Shown: positions 8,168-15,780, counted from the first letter of the stretch. The stretch is DNA of 18,765 nucleotides from QHXM01 sp032160165 (GCA_032160165.1 JAVHWA010000049.1:1-18765), one strand, 5' to 3'. Numbers and translations are program-made. Notes: generated by a model from the sequence alone, not told the origin.

Positions 8168-8893
8168 CTATTCGTTACAAAGGCGAAGGAAGCGTTTGGC
8201 GTCTCCGATGCGGGGCAGATTGTTGAATAGAACGTAAGCAGGTCCAGGGGGCTCGACCTCCAACAGCATTCTGTGAAGGTCCTGTAGTTCTTCGTCGCTG
8301 TACGAGTGACGCGCGCCCCCAATGCCGTGGAGCCGCCAGTACACCGGGTGTCCCGCTTGCGGGCGTGTCACGAACGGATCCACCACATGCACTAAATTGA
8401 GATCTCGACAGAGCGAAAGAGCGAGGTCACGTTCGGCCACCCATTTTGTCCCTCGGGGTTCCCACAGCAGCCGAGCTCGTGGTCGATCGATATGCTCGAA
8501 GAACCTGCGCATGCGGCGGACGTTCTCCGGGTCGGGATGGAAACTTGCGGGGCACTGGAAAAGCATGGCGGTGGCCGACAGCAAGTCCGCGCATTCGACA
8601 GAGCGACGCCACCCTTCCTGGACAATTACTGAATCGCGAAAAAAGCCGGGCTCATCGGCAGGGTCAAGAGCGCGCTTCATGCGTCGATACGTAGGGCTCT
8701 GAGCTGAGTGCGTAACCAACTGCCAGACTTTCATCGTGTACTCGAGCGGTGGGGTAGTGCCGGTGGGCCACTTCATTATTACGGCATCGCGCGGTGGCTC
8801 ATAAAATGTGCTTTGTACTTCCACCACCGGAAAATGAAGCGCGTACTCGCGCATTGACATGGTGAAGCCACAGAGGCCGACGCGAACTACCAT
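8168..8893 (-). CDS. DUF72 (YecE-like) family protein
   Basis: 241 residues, cytoplasmic, no signal peptide. It has the features of the DUF72 TIM-barrel-like family: the opening VRVGLCGFTMSM, an early FPVVEVQSTFYEPP segment (family pattern of strand plus substrate-site Tyr), a central LLWEPRG (family E-P-R/RH motif), and the C-terminal YVLFNNLPRIGDAKRF matching the conserved aromatic-FNN signature followed by a helix. It is a little shorter than many members. Biochemical function of the family is not established. Start ATG 8893 has a moderate AGGA about 9 nt upstream; Met12 is an alternative. It is convergent with the tRNA gene and isolated, with 254 nt of spacer upstream, so there is no operon context. 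Confidence 0.9.
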   Translation of the reverse strand: MVVRVGLCGFTMSMREYALHFPVVEVQSTFYEPPRDAVIMKWPTGTTPPLEYTMKVWQLVTHSAQSPTYRRMKRALDPADEPGFFRDSVIVQEGWRRSVECADLLSATAMLFQCPASFHPDPENVRRMRRFFEHIDRPRARLLWEPRGTKWVAERDLALSLCRDLNLVHVVDPFVTRPQAGHPVYWRLHGIGGARHSYSDEELQDLHRMLLEVEPPGPAYVLFNNLPRIGDAKRFLRLCNE

Positions 8894-9059
8894 GGAAGTA
8901 ATCCTATTATCTGATGCGGCGGCGGCATTGGGTCATTTGGCCATAGGACCATTAAGCAATTGAAGCGTGAACTAATGAATCAATTAACAACTCGCTGTCG
9001 CCCTTTTAGGGCTCAACATTTTCGCTCCCTGTACTCGTCAACACGCAGCTATGTGGCAA

Positions 9060-9095
9060 GAGGTCGGTATCCCGACGAATCGGGATACTGACCTC
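9060..9095 (-). terminator. Strong hairpin downstream of the cystatin-like gene
   Basis: Two 16-nt arms (9060-9075 and 9080-9095) pair at 15 of 16 positions, the exception being G-U capable, around a CGAA tetraloop. It lies 52 nt after the stop of the cystatin-like gene. The following bases (TTGCC) are a poor T-tract, so it is either a terminator or a dispersed intergenic palindrome. Confidence 0.55.
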
Positions 9096-9147
9096 ATCAC
9101 CACGCGGCGCGCATCAAGGTATTAACCTCATCGATCAGCGCCTGGCA

Positions 9148-10053
9148 TTAATGATTCTGGGTGGGTGGTTCAAGACAGGGCTTATCGGCTGAAGCGTCCG
9201 CCGCTCGACGTGCTTCTTCGTTAGCCGTCACACTTGGCGCGATCTTATCCGTCACGCAGATCTTCTGCGGGGTGATCTTCGCGACCGCCAGGTAAGAAGT
9301 CTCCTTGCTGGAATCCACAGAGTTCTCGCTGGCATTGAAGCGCACGATCAAAGCCAGAGGAACGAGCTTGCCCTTCCGGCTAGCGACGCGCCACTCTGCC
9401 TTCTGTCCTACATTGCTGAAGGCGCTGCTGATGACGCTCCAGAAATCCAGCTGATGCTGCTTTCCGTTCGGGCTTACCACTGTAATAGACTCACGTACAT
9501 CGGAGTATTCAAGTCGTAACTTGTAGCCTCCAACGCCTGGGCAAAGCTGAGTGGAAGAGTCCTGTCCGGTTGCCACCGTCTTGCACTTCGAAAGCGGCGT
9601 GTAGACGCTTGTGATTGAATCCGCTGGCGCCGAGGTCAGCCATGCGTGATTCCCTTCTGACGCGGCTCCATCGCAATCGCCTTCCTTCCAACTTGTGAGC
9701 TCGTACTTTTTCGGCTCTCCTCGTCGGGTGAGCTTATTCCAAACCACGGCCTGAACTTCCTGAGGTTCCACGCCGGCGTCAGTCTCATCGGCTGCCTTTA
9801 CCTCCATGCAGAGTTTGTAATTCATCCCAGCGACGACCTGTCGTTCGGCATGCTTGATGGAAACCAGGGAGATCGGCCCGCCGCTCTTCACTTTCTGGGC
9901 GTTGACGGCGAACTCGGCGGCGGCTACGACTTCAGGATCATTCGTAGCTACTTTTGAATAGCCGCCCACACGCTGCGCAAATCCTACGCTCGCTGAGCCG
10001 AGCATCAGGCTCAACGCGGCGAGAGACATCACTACCTGTACGATCTTTCTCAT
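9148..10053 (-). CDS. Exported cystatin-like two-domain protein, copy 1 (QVVAG intact)
   Basis: 301 residues. The signal peptide (1-26, RKIVQVVMSLAALSLML to GFA) is followed by a cystatin-like domain at about 28-128: N-terminal VGGY, helix DPEVVAAAEFAVNAQK, then strand ISLVSIKHAERQVVAGMNYK with QVVAG at 72-76, then strands EVQAVVWNKL and KKYELTSW. In cystatins the N-terminal glycine, the QxVxG loop and a later Trp-bearing hairpin form the wedge that blocks papain-like cysteine proteases. Residues about 135-295 form a second conserved domain with four cysteines and the markers ITSVYTPLSKC, LCPGVGGYKL, SVISSAFSNVGQKAEWR, VPLALIVRFNASE and TSYLAVAKITPQKICVTD; I know this pattern from other secreted bacterial proteins but cannot name it. 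Start ATG 10053 has AGAGGAGA 6 nt upstream. It probably acts in the periplasm or outside the cell, as an inhibitor or a protein-binding module; this is inference. Confidence 0.82.
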   Translation of the reverse strand: MRKIVQVVMSLAALSLMLGSASVGFAQRVGGYSKVATNDPEVVAAAEFAVNAQKVKSGGPISLVSIKHAERQVVAGMNYKLCMEVKAADETDAGVEPQEVQAVVWNKLTRRGEPKKYELTSWKEGDCDGAASEGNHAWLTSAPADSITSVYTPLSKCKTVATGQDSSTQLCPGVGGYKLRLEYSDVRESITVVSPNGKQHQLDFWSVISSAFSNVGQKAEWRVASRKGKLVPLALIVRFNASENSVDSSKETSYLAVAKITPQKICVTDKIAPSVTANEEARRAADASADKPCLEPPTQNH

Positions 10054-10131
10054 ATCCAATCTCCTCTAACTATATTGAAGGGTTGAAAACCATAAACGGC
10101 GCCGAAGTTCAAGCTACCCCCATACCGCTGC

Positions 10132-10159
10132 ATTGACGGCAAAGTCGCACCACTTTGCA
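10132..10159 (-). promoter_or_regulatory. Conserved upstream block, copy 1
   Basis: This 28-nt block matches 11763-11790 at 23 of 28 positions, the longest identical run being CCACTTTGCA on the plus strand. It lies exactly 78 nt from the start codon, as does the other. It is a candidate promoter or regulator site shared by the two cystatin-like genes; alternatively it is residue of their duplication. Confidence 0.5.
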
Positions 10160-10227
10160 TAGCAGGTCAAATGACGAATGCGGAGACCGCGAACCGAGCT
10201 TTCCAATGAGAGCGATACTTACGTCGA

Positions 10228-10695
10228 TCATTGTTCAGGCGGACCCGAGCGTATCGATAAGATTCTCCATTCGTCATCGTCGTTTCTGAGCCTGATGTAG
10301 AGTTCGCGTAACTGACCCTTGCCGTCGATCGTGACTCTCCACTGCCCCCTGAGAAGGCACGTCACATCGGCCCTGGATTTATCCAGCTGTTCGTTCCAAT
10401 CGGGGCGCGCCCTAAAAATTATCGGGCGCATTCCCTTGAATACCTGCTCCAGCACAGCCGTCGCGTTCTGGTTGCGCCCGACATTACGACTCAGAGACAA
10501 TTCCGGAAATTCCAGATGAACTGGCATGCCCTGCGGCATACCTTCCACGAGGGCAGCCACGTCACCGTGACCGAAGCCGTCACTGAGTTTGTAAAATACA
10601 TCGTCGCGCGTGTACTGCGCCGAAGCCACAACCGGCAAAAGTAAGACTAAAAAGAGGGTCGAGATAACTACGCGGAACAATTTTCTTTGAGACAT
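10228..10695 (-). CDS. Small exported protein, NTF2-like (DUF4783-like)
   Basis: 155 residues with a signal peptide (VVISTLFLVLLLPVVASAQ; cleavage near residue 26). The mature part has a short helix-rich start (DDVFYKLSDGFGHGDVAALV), a middle SLSRNVGRNQNATAVLEQVF and three likely beta strands (ADVTCLLRGQWRVTI, LRELYIRLRN, EWRILSIRSG). This order resembles NTF2-like exported proteins such as DUF4783, where the R/K-x-QA segment precedes a helix; the match is by eye and moderate. Start ATG 10695 has AAGGGAG about 10 nt upstream. The stop of cystatin-like copy 2 lies 59 nt upstream on the same strand, so the two genes may be co-transcribed. Function unknown. Confidence 0.75.
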   Translation of the reverse strand: MSQRKLFRVVISTLFLVLLLPVVASAQYTRDDVFYKLSDGFGHGDVAALVEGMPQGMPVHLEFPELSLSRNVGRNQNATAVLEQVFKGMRPIIFRARPDWNEQLDKSRADVTCLLRGQWRVTIDGKGQLRELYIRLRNDDDEWRILSIRSGPPEQ

Positions 10696-10754
10696 CGTGG
10701 GTGCTCCCTTAGCAAAGGTTTGTTGAGAGCTGCTCGCTCGCGCCTGGGTCCTAT

Positions 10755-11684
10755 CTAAGGTAGAACGTGCAAGGCTTCCGGCAGCTCAACACAGGGCTTG
10801 TCCGCTGAAGCATCCGCGGCAATGCGCGCCGCTTCGTTGGCCGTACTGCTCGGGAGGATTTTGTCGGTCACGCAGATTTTCCGCGGCGTGATCTTGGCGA
10901 CCGCCAGGTACGAGATAAGCGATGTCGGTTTAGAAGTATCCCCGGAAGATTCGCTCGCAGTGAAGCGGACGATGAGAGCGATGGGGACGACCTTGCCCTG
11001 TTTTCTTGTAACGCGCCACTCGGCCTTTTCGCCCACGTGGCTGAATGCGCTGCTGATGACGCTCCAGAATTCAAGCTGATGCTTCTTCCCGTTCGGGCCA
11101 ATCACCGTGATTGACTCACGGTCATCGCCGTATTCCCGCTGTAACTTATAGCCGCCAACCCCGCCGCAAAGATGTGTGGAGGAGATGACATCACTTGCCA
11201 CCTTCCTGCACTTGGAAAGAGAGCTGTAGACGCTCGTGATGGGACCTGCGGGCGCCGAGCTCAGCCTTGCGTGATTCTCTTCTGAATCACTGCCACCACA
11301 TTCCTTGGCTTGCCACCTCTCAAGCTTCCACTTCTTCTTTTCTCCCCGTCTTGTCAGCGGGGCTGAAACAACGACCTCTACGCTCTGGGCTTCCACGCCT
11401 GCATCATCATCATCGCCGGCCTTAACTTCCAGGCAGAGCAAGTAATCGGTATCCCGGGTCGACATAAGGTTGGCGCGTTTGATGGAGACCAGTGAGAGCG
11501 GGCCGCCCACTTTCGCTTTACGCGCGCTGACGGCGAACTCTGCCGCGGCGACCACTTCAGGGTCATCGGTGGCTTTTTCAGTGCTCCCTACGTTGGGTAT
11601 TTGTTGTCCAAAACTGACAGTCGCACAGCCAAACAGAATGCCAAGCGCGACGAGAATTATCAGCGGATGCACACTCTTTCTCAT
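10755..11684 (-). CDS. Exported cystatin-like two-domain protein, copy 2 (QxVxG lost)
   Basis: 309 residues, clear paralog of the gene at 9148-10053 along its whole length. The signal sequence contains Cys20 (LVALGILFGC), which might permit lipidation, though FG before Cys is a poor lipobox. The cystatin-like helix DPEVVAAAEFAVSARK and strand LSLVSIKRAN are kept, but the loop that reads QVVAG in copy 1 here reads MSTRD (74-78), and the N-terminal GG is GS. The C-terminal domain is more strictly conserved: ITSVYSSLSKC, GGVGGYKLQREY, FWSVISSAFSHVGEKAEWR, IALIVRFTASES, YLAVAKITPRKICVTD and AADASADKPC. Start ATG 11684 has AGGAGA 7 nt upstream. The protein may keep the fold but not protease inhibition. 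Likely first gene of a pair with the 155-residue protein downstream. Confidence 0.82.
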   Translation of the reverse strand: MRKSVHPLIILVALGILFGCATVSFGQQIPNVGSTEKATDDPEVVAAAEFAVSARKAKVGGPLSLVSIKRANLMSTRDTDYLLCLEVKAGDDDDAGVEAQSVEVVVSAPLTRRGEKKKWKLERWQAKECGGSDSEENHARLSSAPAGPITSVYSSLSKCRKVASDVISSTHLCGGVGGYKLQREYGDDRESITVIGPNGKKHQLEFWSVISSAFSHVGEKAEWRVTRKQGKVVPIALIVRFTASESSGDTSKPTSLISYLAVAKITPRKICVTDKILPSSTANEAARIAADASADKPCVELPEALHVLP

Positions 11685-12050
11685 TATTATTCTCCTGATA
11701 ACTATTGAAGGTTGCAGACCGGGAAAGCGGCGGCAGGGAGAAGGCCGCTCTCAGACTCTCCGATTTACGGAGCAGTCGTACCACTTTGCAAAGATGGTTA
11801 CGGGATTGATTCAGGCGGCGACTGCGAGGTCTGGCAGAGACCGACCAAAATCCGTTTCACCCAAACTCGCTGAAGGTAGCACGGACGGTTAATGATCTCA
11901 AATGCGTGGGAATTGAATCATAGGATCATTTAGTCGTTTTTGAGCTGCGCTCCGTGAGGTGATGCAGAGCGACCCGTTAGTTTGCGTTACCGATCATCAC
12001 TCAAGTCAGAGAGACGAAGCTAATATCTGCCTACAGCGATCGCTATAAAC
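11685..12050. other. Intergenic region upstream of cystatin-like copy 2
   Basis: About 365 nt between the DinB gene stop and the copy 2 start. It contains the conserved block at 11763-11790, a degenerate CATTG-type word cluster near 11910-11935 (AATTGAATCATAGGATCATT) and a 10-bp palindrome AGCGATCGCT near 12035. I find no gene in it. Confidence 0.5.
11763..11790 (-). promoter_or_regulatory. Conserved upstream block, copy 2
   Basis: Counterpart of 10132-10159, with 23 of 28 positions identical and the same 78-nt distance to the start codon. The DNA between block and start is otherwise poorly conserved, apart from a CAACC..TTCAATA..GTTA segment next to the ribosome-binding site in both. Confidence 0.5.
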
Positions 12051-12563
12051 TCATAGGTACCTCTGCTCGATAATATTCAGATGATGTTGAACGTGTCCGA
12101 TTATGAAATAACCTATAGCGCGAGATGTCATTGGATGGGGGACCACGTTACATGTCGACTTGCTTTGAGCATCGTTAAGGTTTTCAAATAGCTTTTCCGT
12201 CGAGCTGCGTACAGCCAGAAACTCTGAGATCAAACTTTGTAGCGTCCGTTGTGAAACATCGACATTTCTGGCATACAGCTCTTCATCCATACGATAATGG
12301 AGCGTCGTCGTGTCACCTCTGGCGGCAACAAGGGCTCGATAAGCGAAGACCCGTTCGGTATCGATTACGTGCATCAATAGTTCTTTGATTGTCCACTTGC
12401 CTGGCGCGTATTTGTAGTCAAGTTTTACCTTCGGGATGGTCCCAAACACTCTGACTGTTTGTGTTGAGTTCTGCGCCAGCAATTCCAGGTACGCACCCTC
12501 TGGTACCAGGTCAAAATATTTTTGATAGTTTTCGTGGTATTCGCCCACTGACGGTCTTTGCAT
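12051..12563 (-). CDS. DinB-family (four-helix metal-binding) protein
   Basis: 170 residues, cytoplasmic. It fits the DinB/YfiT-like four-helix bundle: KWTIKELLMHVIDTERVFAY with His65 in helix 2, and GYFIIGHVQHHLNIIEQRY near the C-terminus with His157 and His161. These three His are the usual metal ligands in this fold. Members include damage-induced proteins of unknown activity and thiol transferases (bacillithiol, mycothiol); the sequence does not tell which. ATG 12563 has CAGGAG about 4 nt upstream. It diverges from the VOC gene at 12648 across an 84-nt spacer, so the two promoters must lie close together or overlap. Family assignment is firm. Confidence 0.9.
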   Translation of the reverse strand: MQRPSVGEYHENYQKYFDLVPEGAYLELLAQNSTQTVRVFGTIPKVKLDYKYAPGKWTIKELLMHVIDTERVFAYRALVAARGDTTTLHYRMDEELYARNVDVSQRTLQSLISEFLAVRSSTEKLFENLNDAQSKSTCNVVPHPMTSRAIGYFIIGHVQHHLNIIEQRYL

Positions 12564-12647
12564 ACGACTCCTGATATTATTTAATAGTTTACTTCATAAG
12601 CGCAGGCTTCGAGCAATTCGTGACCAAAGCCCGCAGTCACTTGCACC

Positions 12648-13160
12648 ATGGAGAAGGAGATGATGAAAACACTTCAATTGTTAATTCTACTTCTGCTAGT
12701 AACGACGTTGCCTGCTTCTGCACAGAATCAGACTCCCGTAGTCGCGGTTCCATCGATTAAGCCGGTCGCGATTACGCTTCTGGTAAGAGATTATGACAAG
12801 GCCGCGAAGTGGTACTCGGACAATCTCGGTTTTGAAGTGCGCGACAACAAAGACATGCGGCCTGGCAAGCGCTGGGTGGCAATGTGGTCAAAAGGAGCCC
12901 CAAACTTTCAGATCTTCCTGCTTAAGCCGGGCGACGGATACATGCCGGTCGCCCGGAATCTATCGCTCAACCGGATCGGAAAGGAAACGTTCTGGATTTT
13001 GCGCACGCCTGATTTCGACGCCGCCTTCAAGCATTTGAAAGCGAATGGAGTACGGTTTCGTTCCAGGACATACGACATGGGTGGTGGTGGAAAGGAAATC
13101 GTAATCGAGGACCTCTACGGAAATCTTTGGGTACTTCAACAAGCCGGGTCCGAGAATTAG
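12648..13160 (+). CDS. Exported VOC-family protein
   Basis: 170 residues from the first ATG. The signal peptide (KTLQLLILLLLVTTLPASAQ) is followed by one VOC domain: KPVAITLLVRDYDKAAKWY, then SDNLGFEVRD, then FWILRTPDFDAAFKHLKANG and IVIEDLYGNLWVLQQ, the standard paired-module pattern of glyoxalase/dioxygenase-fold proteins. The start is ambiguous: ATG 12648 has no ribosome-binding site, whereas GAGAAGGAG (12651-12659) abuts ATGs at 12660 and 12663, rather close for either. All give the same mature protein. It is the second exported VOC protein in the window but is not a close copy of the one at 2254. Reaction unknown. Confidence 0.88.
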   Translation: MEKEMMKTLQLLILLLLVTTLPASAQNQTPVVAVPSIKPVAITLLVRDYDKAAKWYSDNLGFEVRDNKDMRPGKRWVAMWSKGAPNFQIFLLKPGDGYMPVARNLSLNRIGKETFWILRTPDFDAAFKHLKANGVRFRSRTYDMGGGGKEIVIEDLYGNLWVLQQAGSEN

Positions 13161-13255
13161 CAGGCATGGTGATGCAGGTCAGTCGCAAACAGAGTCTCTC
13201 ACGCGGAGGGTACGGATCCCTATGCCAACGCACTCATTCAATCGTAGCCCCGCGG

Positions 13256-13858
13256 TCAATATTTTAAATGCGTAACTTTCGCTTTCCCTTTCGCATAGAC
13301 CGTTACTATGAATAGGTCATTAAATTCCTTCTCATCTATTTTCGGAACCACATCTCCGCCGAGTGCTCTTATCACCTCTGGAATTGAGTTGCTGTGCCCG
13401 ACGATCAGCGCGTTCTCACCCGCTCTCTGGTAAATCTTTTCTACCATCTCCTTAATGGACTCCTGCGACACCTCTCTTGGATTGGAGGCGCTCATTTTGA
13501 GGGGCATGGTGGTGCTGGCGAAGCCCAGAAGCTTCGCAAGCGGTTCAGCTGTCAGCTTCGTGCGAAGAAACTGAGATGTGTAGATAACCTTGATTTCAGC
13601 TCTCCCGAGAATGCGTGCCAATTCCTGTGACCTCGCGCTGCCTGATTCCAACAGAGGTGGATCCTCTGCTGGAGTGGCGGCTTTCTCCGCGTGGCGTACA
13701 AGAAAGACCGTAGTTGCCTTGAAGTCATCGTCGGAAGAGATAGAGGAAGCGGCTTTGGCGCCACCCGCGTCAGAGAGAATCAAGCAGATGAAAGAGGCCG
13801 CAAACAGGCCGAGGCAAACGAACCATTTTAAATGTCGAGAGTGGGGCGGTAACTTCAT
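13256..13858 (-). CDS. Exported histidine phosphatase (SixA/phosphoglycerate mutase-like)
   Basis: 200 residues with an N-terminal signal or anchor segment (about 10-36, WFVCLGLFAASFICLILS). The phosphatase domain has the RHG-type motif VFLVRHAEK with Arg55 and the phospho-accepting His56. Next come YTSQFLRTKLTAEPLA with Arg99 and Glu105 (phosphate-pocket Arg and likely acid), and ALIVGHSNSIPEVIRALGG with the second catalytic His155. All four core positions are present, so it should be active on a phosphorylated substrate outside the cytoplasm; which one cannot be said. The short, compact domain is SixA-like. ATG 13858 has AAAGGAG about 12 nt upstream, slightly far. It is convergent with the VOC gene (95-nt gap) and divergent from the beta-helix gene. 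Confidence 0.88.
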   Translation of the reverse strand: MKLPPHSRHLKWFVCLGLFAASFICLILSDAGGAKAASSISSDDDFKATTVFLVRHAEKAATPAEDPPLLESGSARSQELARILGRAEIKVIYTSQFLRTKLTAEPLAKLLGFASTTMPLKMSASNPREVSQESIKEMVEKIYQRAGENALIVGHSNSIPEVIRALGGDVVPKIDEKEFNDLFIVTVYAKGKAKVTHLKY

Positions 13859-14020
13859 GTGTGAACAGTTCTCCTTTGATGTCTAATCTTGGGAAGACTT
13901 TTACCAGACCAGGCATGGCGACGTCTAACTATGTATATTGACGCGGCCCCGACCAAGTACACAACGCCTAACCCTGGTGGAGCACACTTGCGTTACACTT
14001 GCTGAATGGGAGGTATGGAA

Positions 14021-14830
14021 ATGACTCATCAATTGAACATGCTGATAGCGCTCTGCCTGCTTCTATCCGCAGATGCAGTGGCGATGTCTTCGAAGACATA
14101 CGTTTCTCCAACTAAGGGGAGTGATGAAACCCTCTGCACAAAAGACAAGCCTTGCAAGACCATAGCGGCCGCCTTAAGAAATACTAAGGAGGGCGGGACG
14201 GTTATCTTGATGGAGGCCGGTGAGACAAACGGCAAATGCGTTGTCATCTATGATCGTGTAACCACGATTACACGATCAGTTACCATAAGAGCTGCGCCGC
14301 ATCTCCAGAGCAAACCCTGCTTCATTCCCAGGACGGATGATGGTAAAGGTGACTTCTCAATTACTATCGAGGGCAGCAACATAATCGTCAAGTTGCAGTC
14401 TCTGAAAATTGCCGAAGCTGGGGGGAATGTAGGGATATACTTTCGCTCTGGTTCAAGGCTGACAGTCGAAGACTGTGACTTCAGTAGTTTGAATCACGGT
14501 ATCGTTTTCGCAGGCGGCAATCTCTTGCTCGTCACGAAATCCCGTTTTGACGCTTCGATGGCAATCTGGCTGAAGGATAGTCCAACCGCCAGGAAGAGCT
14601 CCGTTATTGACCGCAGCACATTCGTGGGACACACGAACCTTCCTCATTATCCCTTATTGGTCGGCACAAACGGGGGCGTCGTACTTCAAAACAGCACGAT
14701 TAGTGTGGACTGTCCAACTGCTGTTTTCGTTAAGGGCTCCGCCAGGCTACGAAATGTGCATATCAATAAGGCGGCCGCGCCGTTTGGCGGGAACGGCTCG
14801 TTGGAACTCCGCGGCGTTACCGTGAACTAA
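14021..14830 (+). CDS. Exported right-handed beta-helix protein (DUF1565-like start)
   Basis: 269 residues. The signal peptide (MTHQLNMLIALCLLLSADAV) is followed by KTYVSPTKGSDETLCTKDKP and CKTIAAAL, the typical DUF1565 beginning of pectin-lyase-fold proteins. The rest shows short turns of a parallel beta-helix (SITIEGSNIIVKLQSLKIAE, GSRLTVEDCDFSSL, GGVVLQNSTISVD, ARLRNVHINKA, GSLELRGVTVN). There are no obvious polysaccharide-lyase catalytic residues, and the protein is short, so it may be a structural or carbohydrate-binding protein instead of an enzyme. ATG 14021 is chosen over in-frame ATGs at 14006 and 14015 because GGGAGGT (14008-14014) lies 6 nt upstream of it. Function unknown. Confidence 0.82.
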   Translation: MTHQLNMLIALCLLLSADAVAMSSKTYVSPTKGSDETLCTKDKPCKTIAAALRNTKEGGTVILMEAGETNGKCVVIYDRVTTITRSVTIRAAPHLQSKPCFIPRTDDGKGDFSITIEGSNIIVKLQSLKIAEAGGNVGIYFRSGSRLTVEDCDFSSLNHGIVFAGGNLLLVTKSRFDASMAIWLKDSPTARKSSVIDRSTFVGHTNLPHYPLLVGTNGGVVLQNSTISVDCPTAVFVKGSARLRNVHINKAAAPFGGNGSLELRGVTVN

Positions 14831-15141
14831 ACGTAGTGGTGGGTCGCGAGTGGCCAGTCTTCGTGATGTTTCGTGTGGGTTCGTGGAGCGTACTCTTGCC
14901 GTAGCCCGGGGCGACGATCCACCAATAGCCACGAAACGACCCGAAGAGGTGCATGTCCACGCGCCGCGATCCGAGAGCAGAACCCGTTCTTATCACCTAT
15001 CACACATCACTTATCACTTGGCATTTATGTGGCTGACCACACCTCCTCACCGTGCGCTCTACTACGCAAAGACGTTTGCAGGGTGCGTCAAATCCCCGGT
15101 ATGAGGACATCTTTTGTCCGTTCCAAAATCAAAGGAGAAAC
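14831..15141. other. Intergenic region with simple repeats
   Basis: About 310 nt. It contains TTTCGTG/CACGAAA words in opposite orientation (near 14868-14887 and 14919-14935), giving an imperfect long-range inverted repeat, and short TATCAC/CATCAC repeats at about 14993-15019. The ribosome-binding site of the next gene (AAAGGAGA, 15131-15138) is at the end. No gene is evident. Confidence 0.5.
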
Positions 15142-15735
15142 ATGAGAAGACAAATGATTTTGTGCCTGGCGATGACTTTGCTCTGCGCTGCAGCCAGTGT
15201 TGCCCAGTCCGGCAGCAAGCGATCGGGTTCAACACGTGTCTCAAACGCCGTCGCCGACATTCGGCAAGTTGATTTCCTTAACTTCACCTATCGCTCCTCC
15301 ATCTGCTCCCGGGACTATGTAAGAGAGGGTTTTGGCAAGACAGTTCACGTCCGTAAAGGCGAGTTCAAGAACAAGAATGTCTATTTTGCTGTTGCCGACG
15401 ACCGCATCGTTTACGCGGACGTCACCGGCGATAAACGTGAAGAAGCTATTGTGCCGGTTCAGTGCGGTGCAATCACCGCCAACTATCATCTATCGGAAGT
15501 GAATGTCTTCACACTCGAGGATGGACGCGCCACACTGCTCGCTGAGATTAGCGACACGGACATGGAGCGTGATTATCGCCGGTCTTTTCCTGACGCGGAA
15601 TCGTATTGGGGCGTCGCTGATATGGAAGTGAGAGATGGCAATGTCGAAATTGAAGTGATGGTAGATGGGTCACACGTTCTCCAAAATACTTGGCGACGCT
15701 GGAATATCGTTTGGAGGGCAAGACGTTTCAGTTAA
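15142..15735 (+). CDS. Exported protein of unknown function (DFLNFTY motif)
   Basis: 197 residues. The signal peptide (MRRQMILCLAMTLLCAAASV, cleaved near AQSG) precedes a mature part opening with IRQVDFLNFTYRSSICS. A strand-rich region follows (KTVHVRKGEF, VYFAVADDRIVYADVTGDKR, EEAIVPVQCGAITANYHLSE, VNVFTLEDGRATLLAEI) and the end is NTWRRWNIVWRARRF. The DVTGDKREEAIV piece resembles the loop of proteins whose D-x-T-G-D segment binds calcium, but it occurs once only. The two cysteines could form a disulfide. I believe similar proteins recur in acidobacteria and other environmental bacteria, but cannot name the family. The start is set by AAAGGAGA 3 nt before ATG 15142; longer in-frame extensions lack a ribosome-binding site and would hide the signal peptide. 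Confidence 0.75.
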   Translation: MRRQMILCLAMTLLCAAASVAQSGSKRSGSTRVSNAVADIRQVDFLNFTYRSSICSRDYVREGFGKTVHVRKGEFKNKNVYFAVADDRIVYADVTGDKREEAIVPVQCGAITANYHLSEVNVFTLEDGRATLLAEISDTDMERDYRRSFPDAESYWGVADMEVRDGNVEIEVMVDGSHVLQNTWRRWNIVWRARRFS

Positions 15736-15780
15736 CTGGAAAGCCAAAGAGAGTGATTATTGAGCATTGAGTAGTCTGTT

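Noticed and set aside
14993..15019. Closely spaced TATCAC/CATCAC repeats, checked as a possible CRISPR or iteron array
   Set aside because: The units are only 6 nt, have no regular spacers and span less than 30 nt; no cas or replication gene is nearby.
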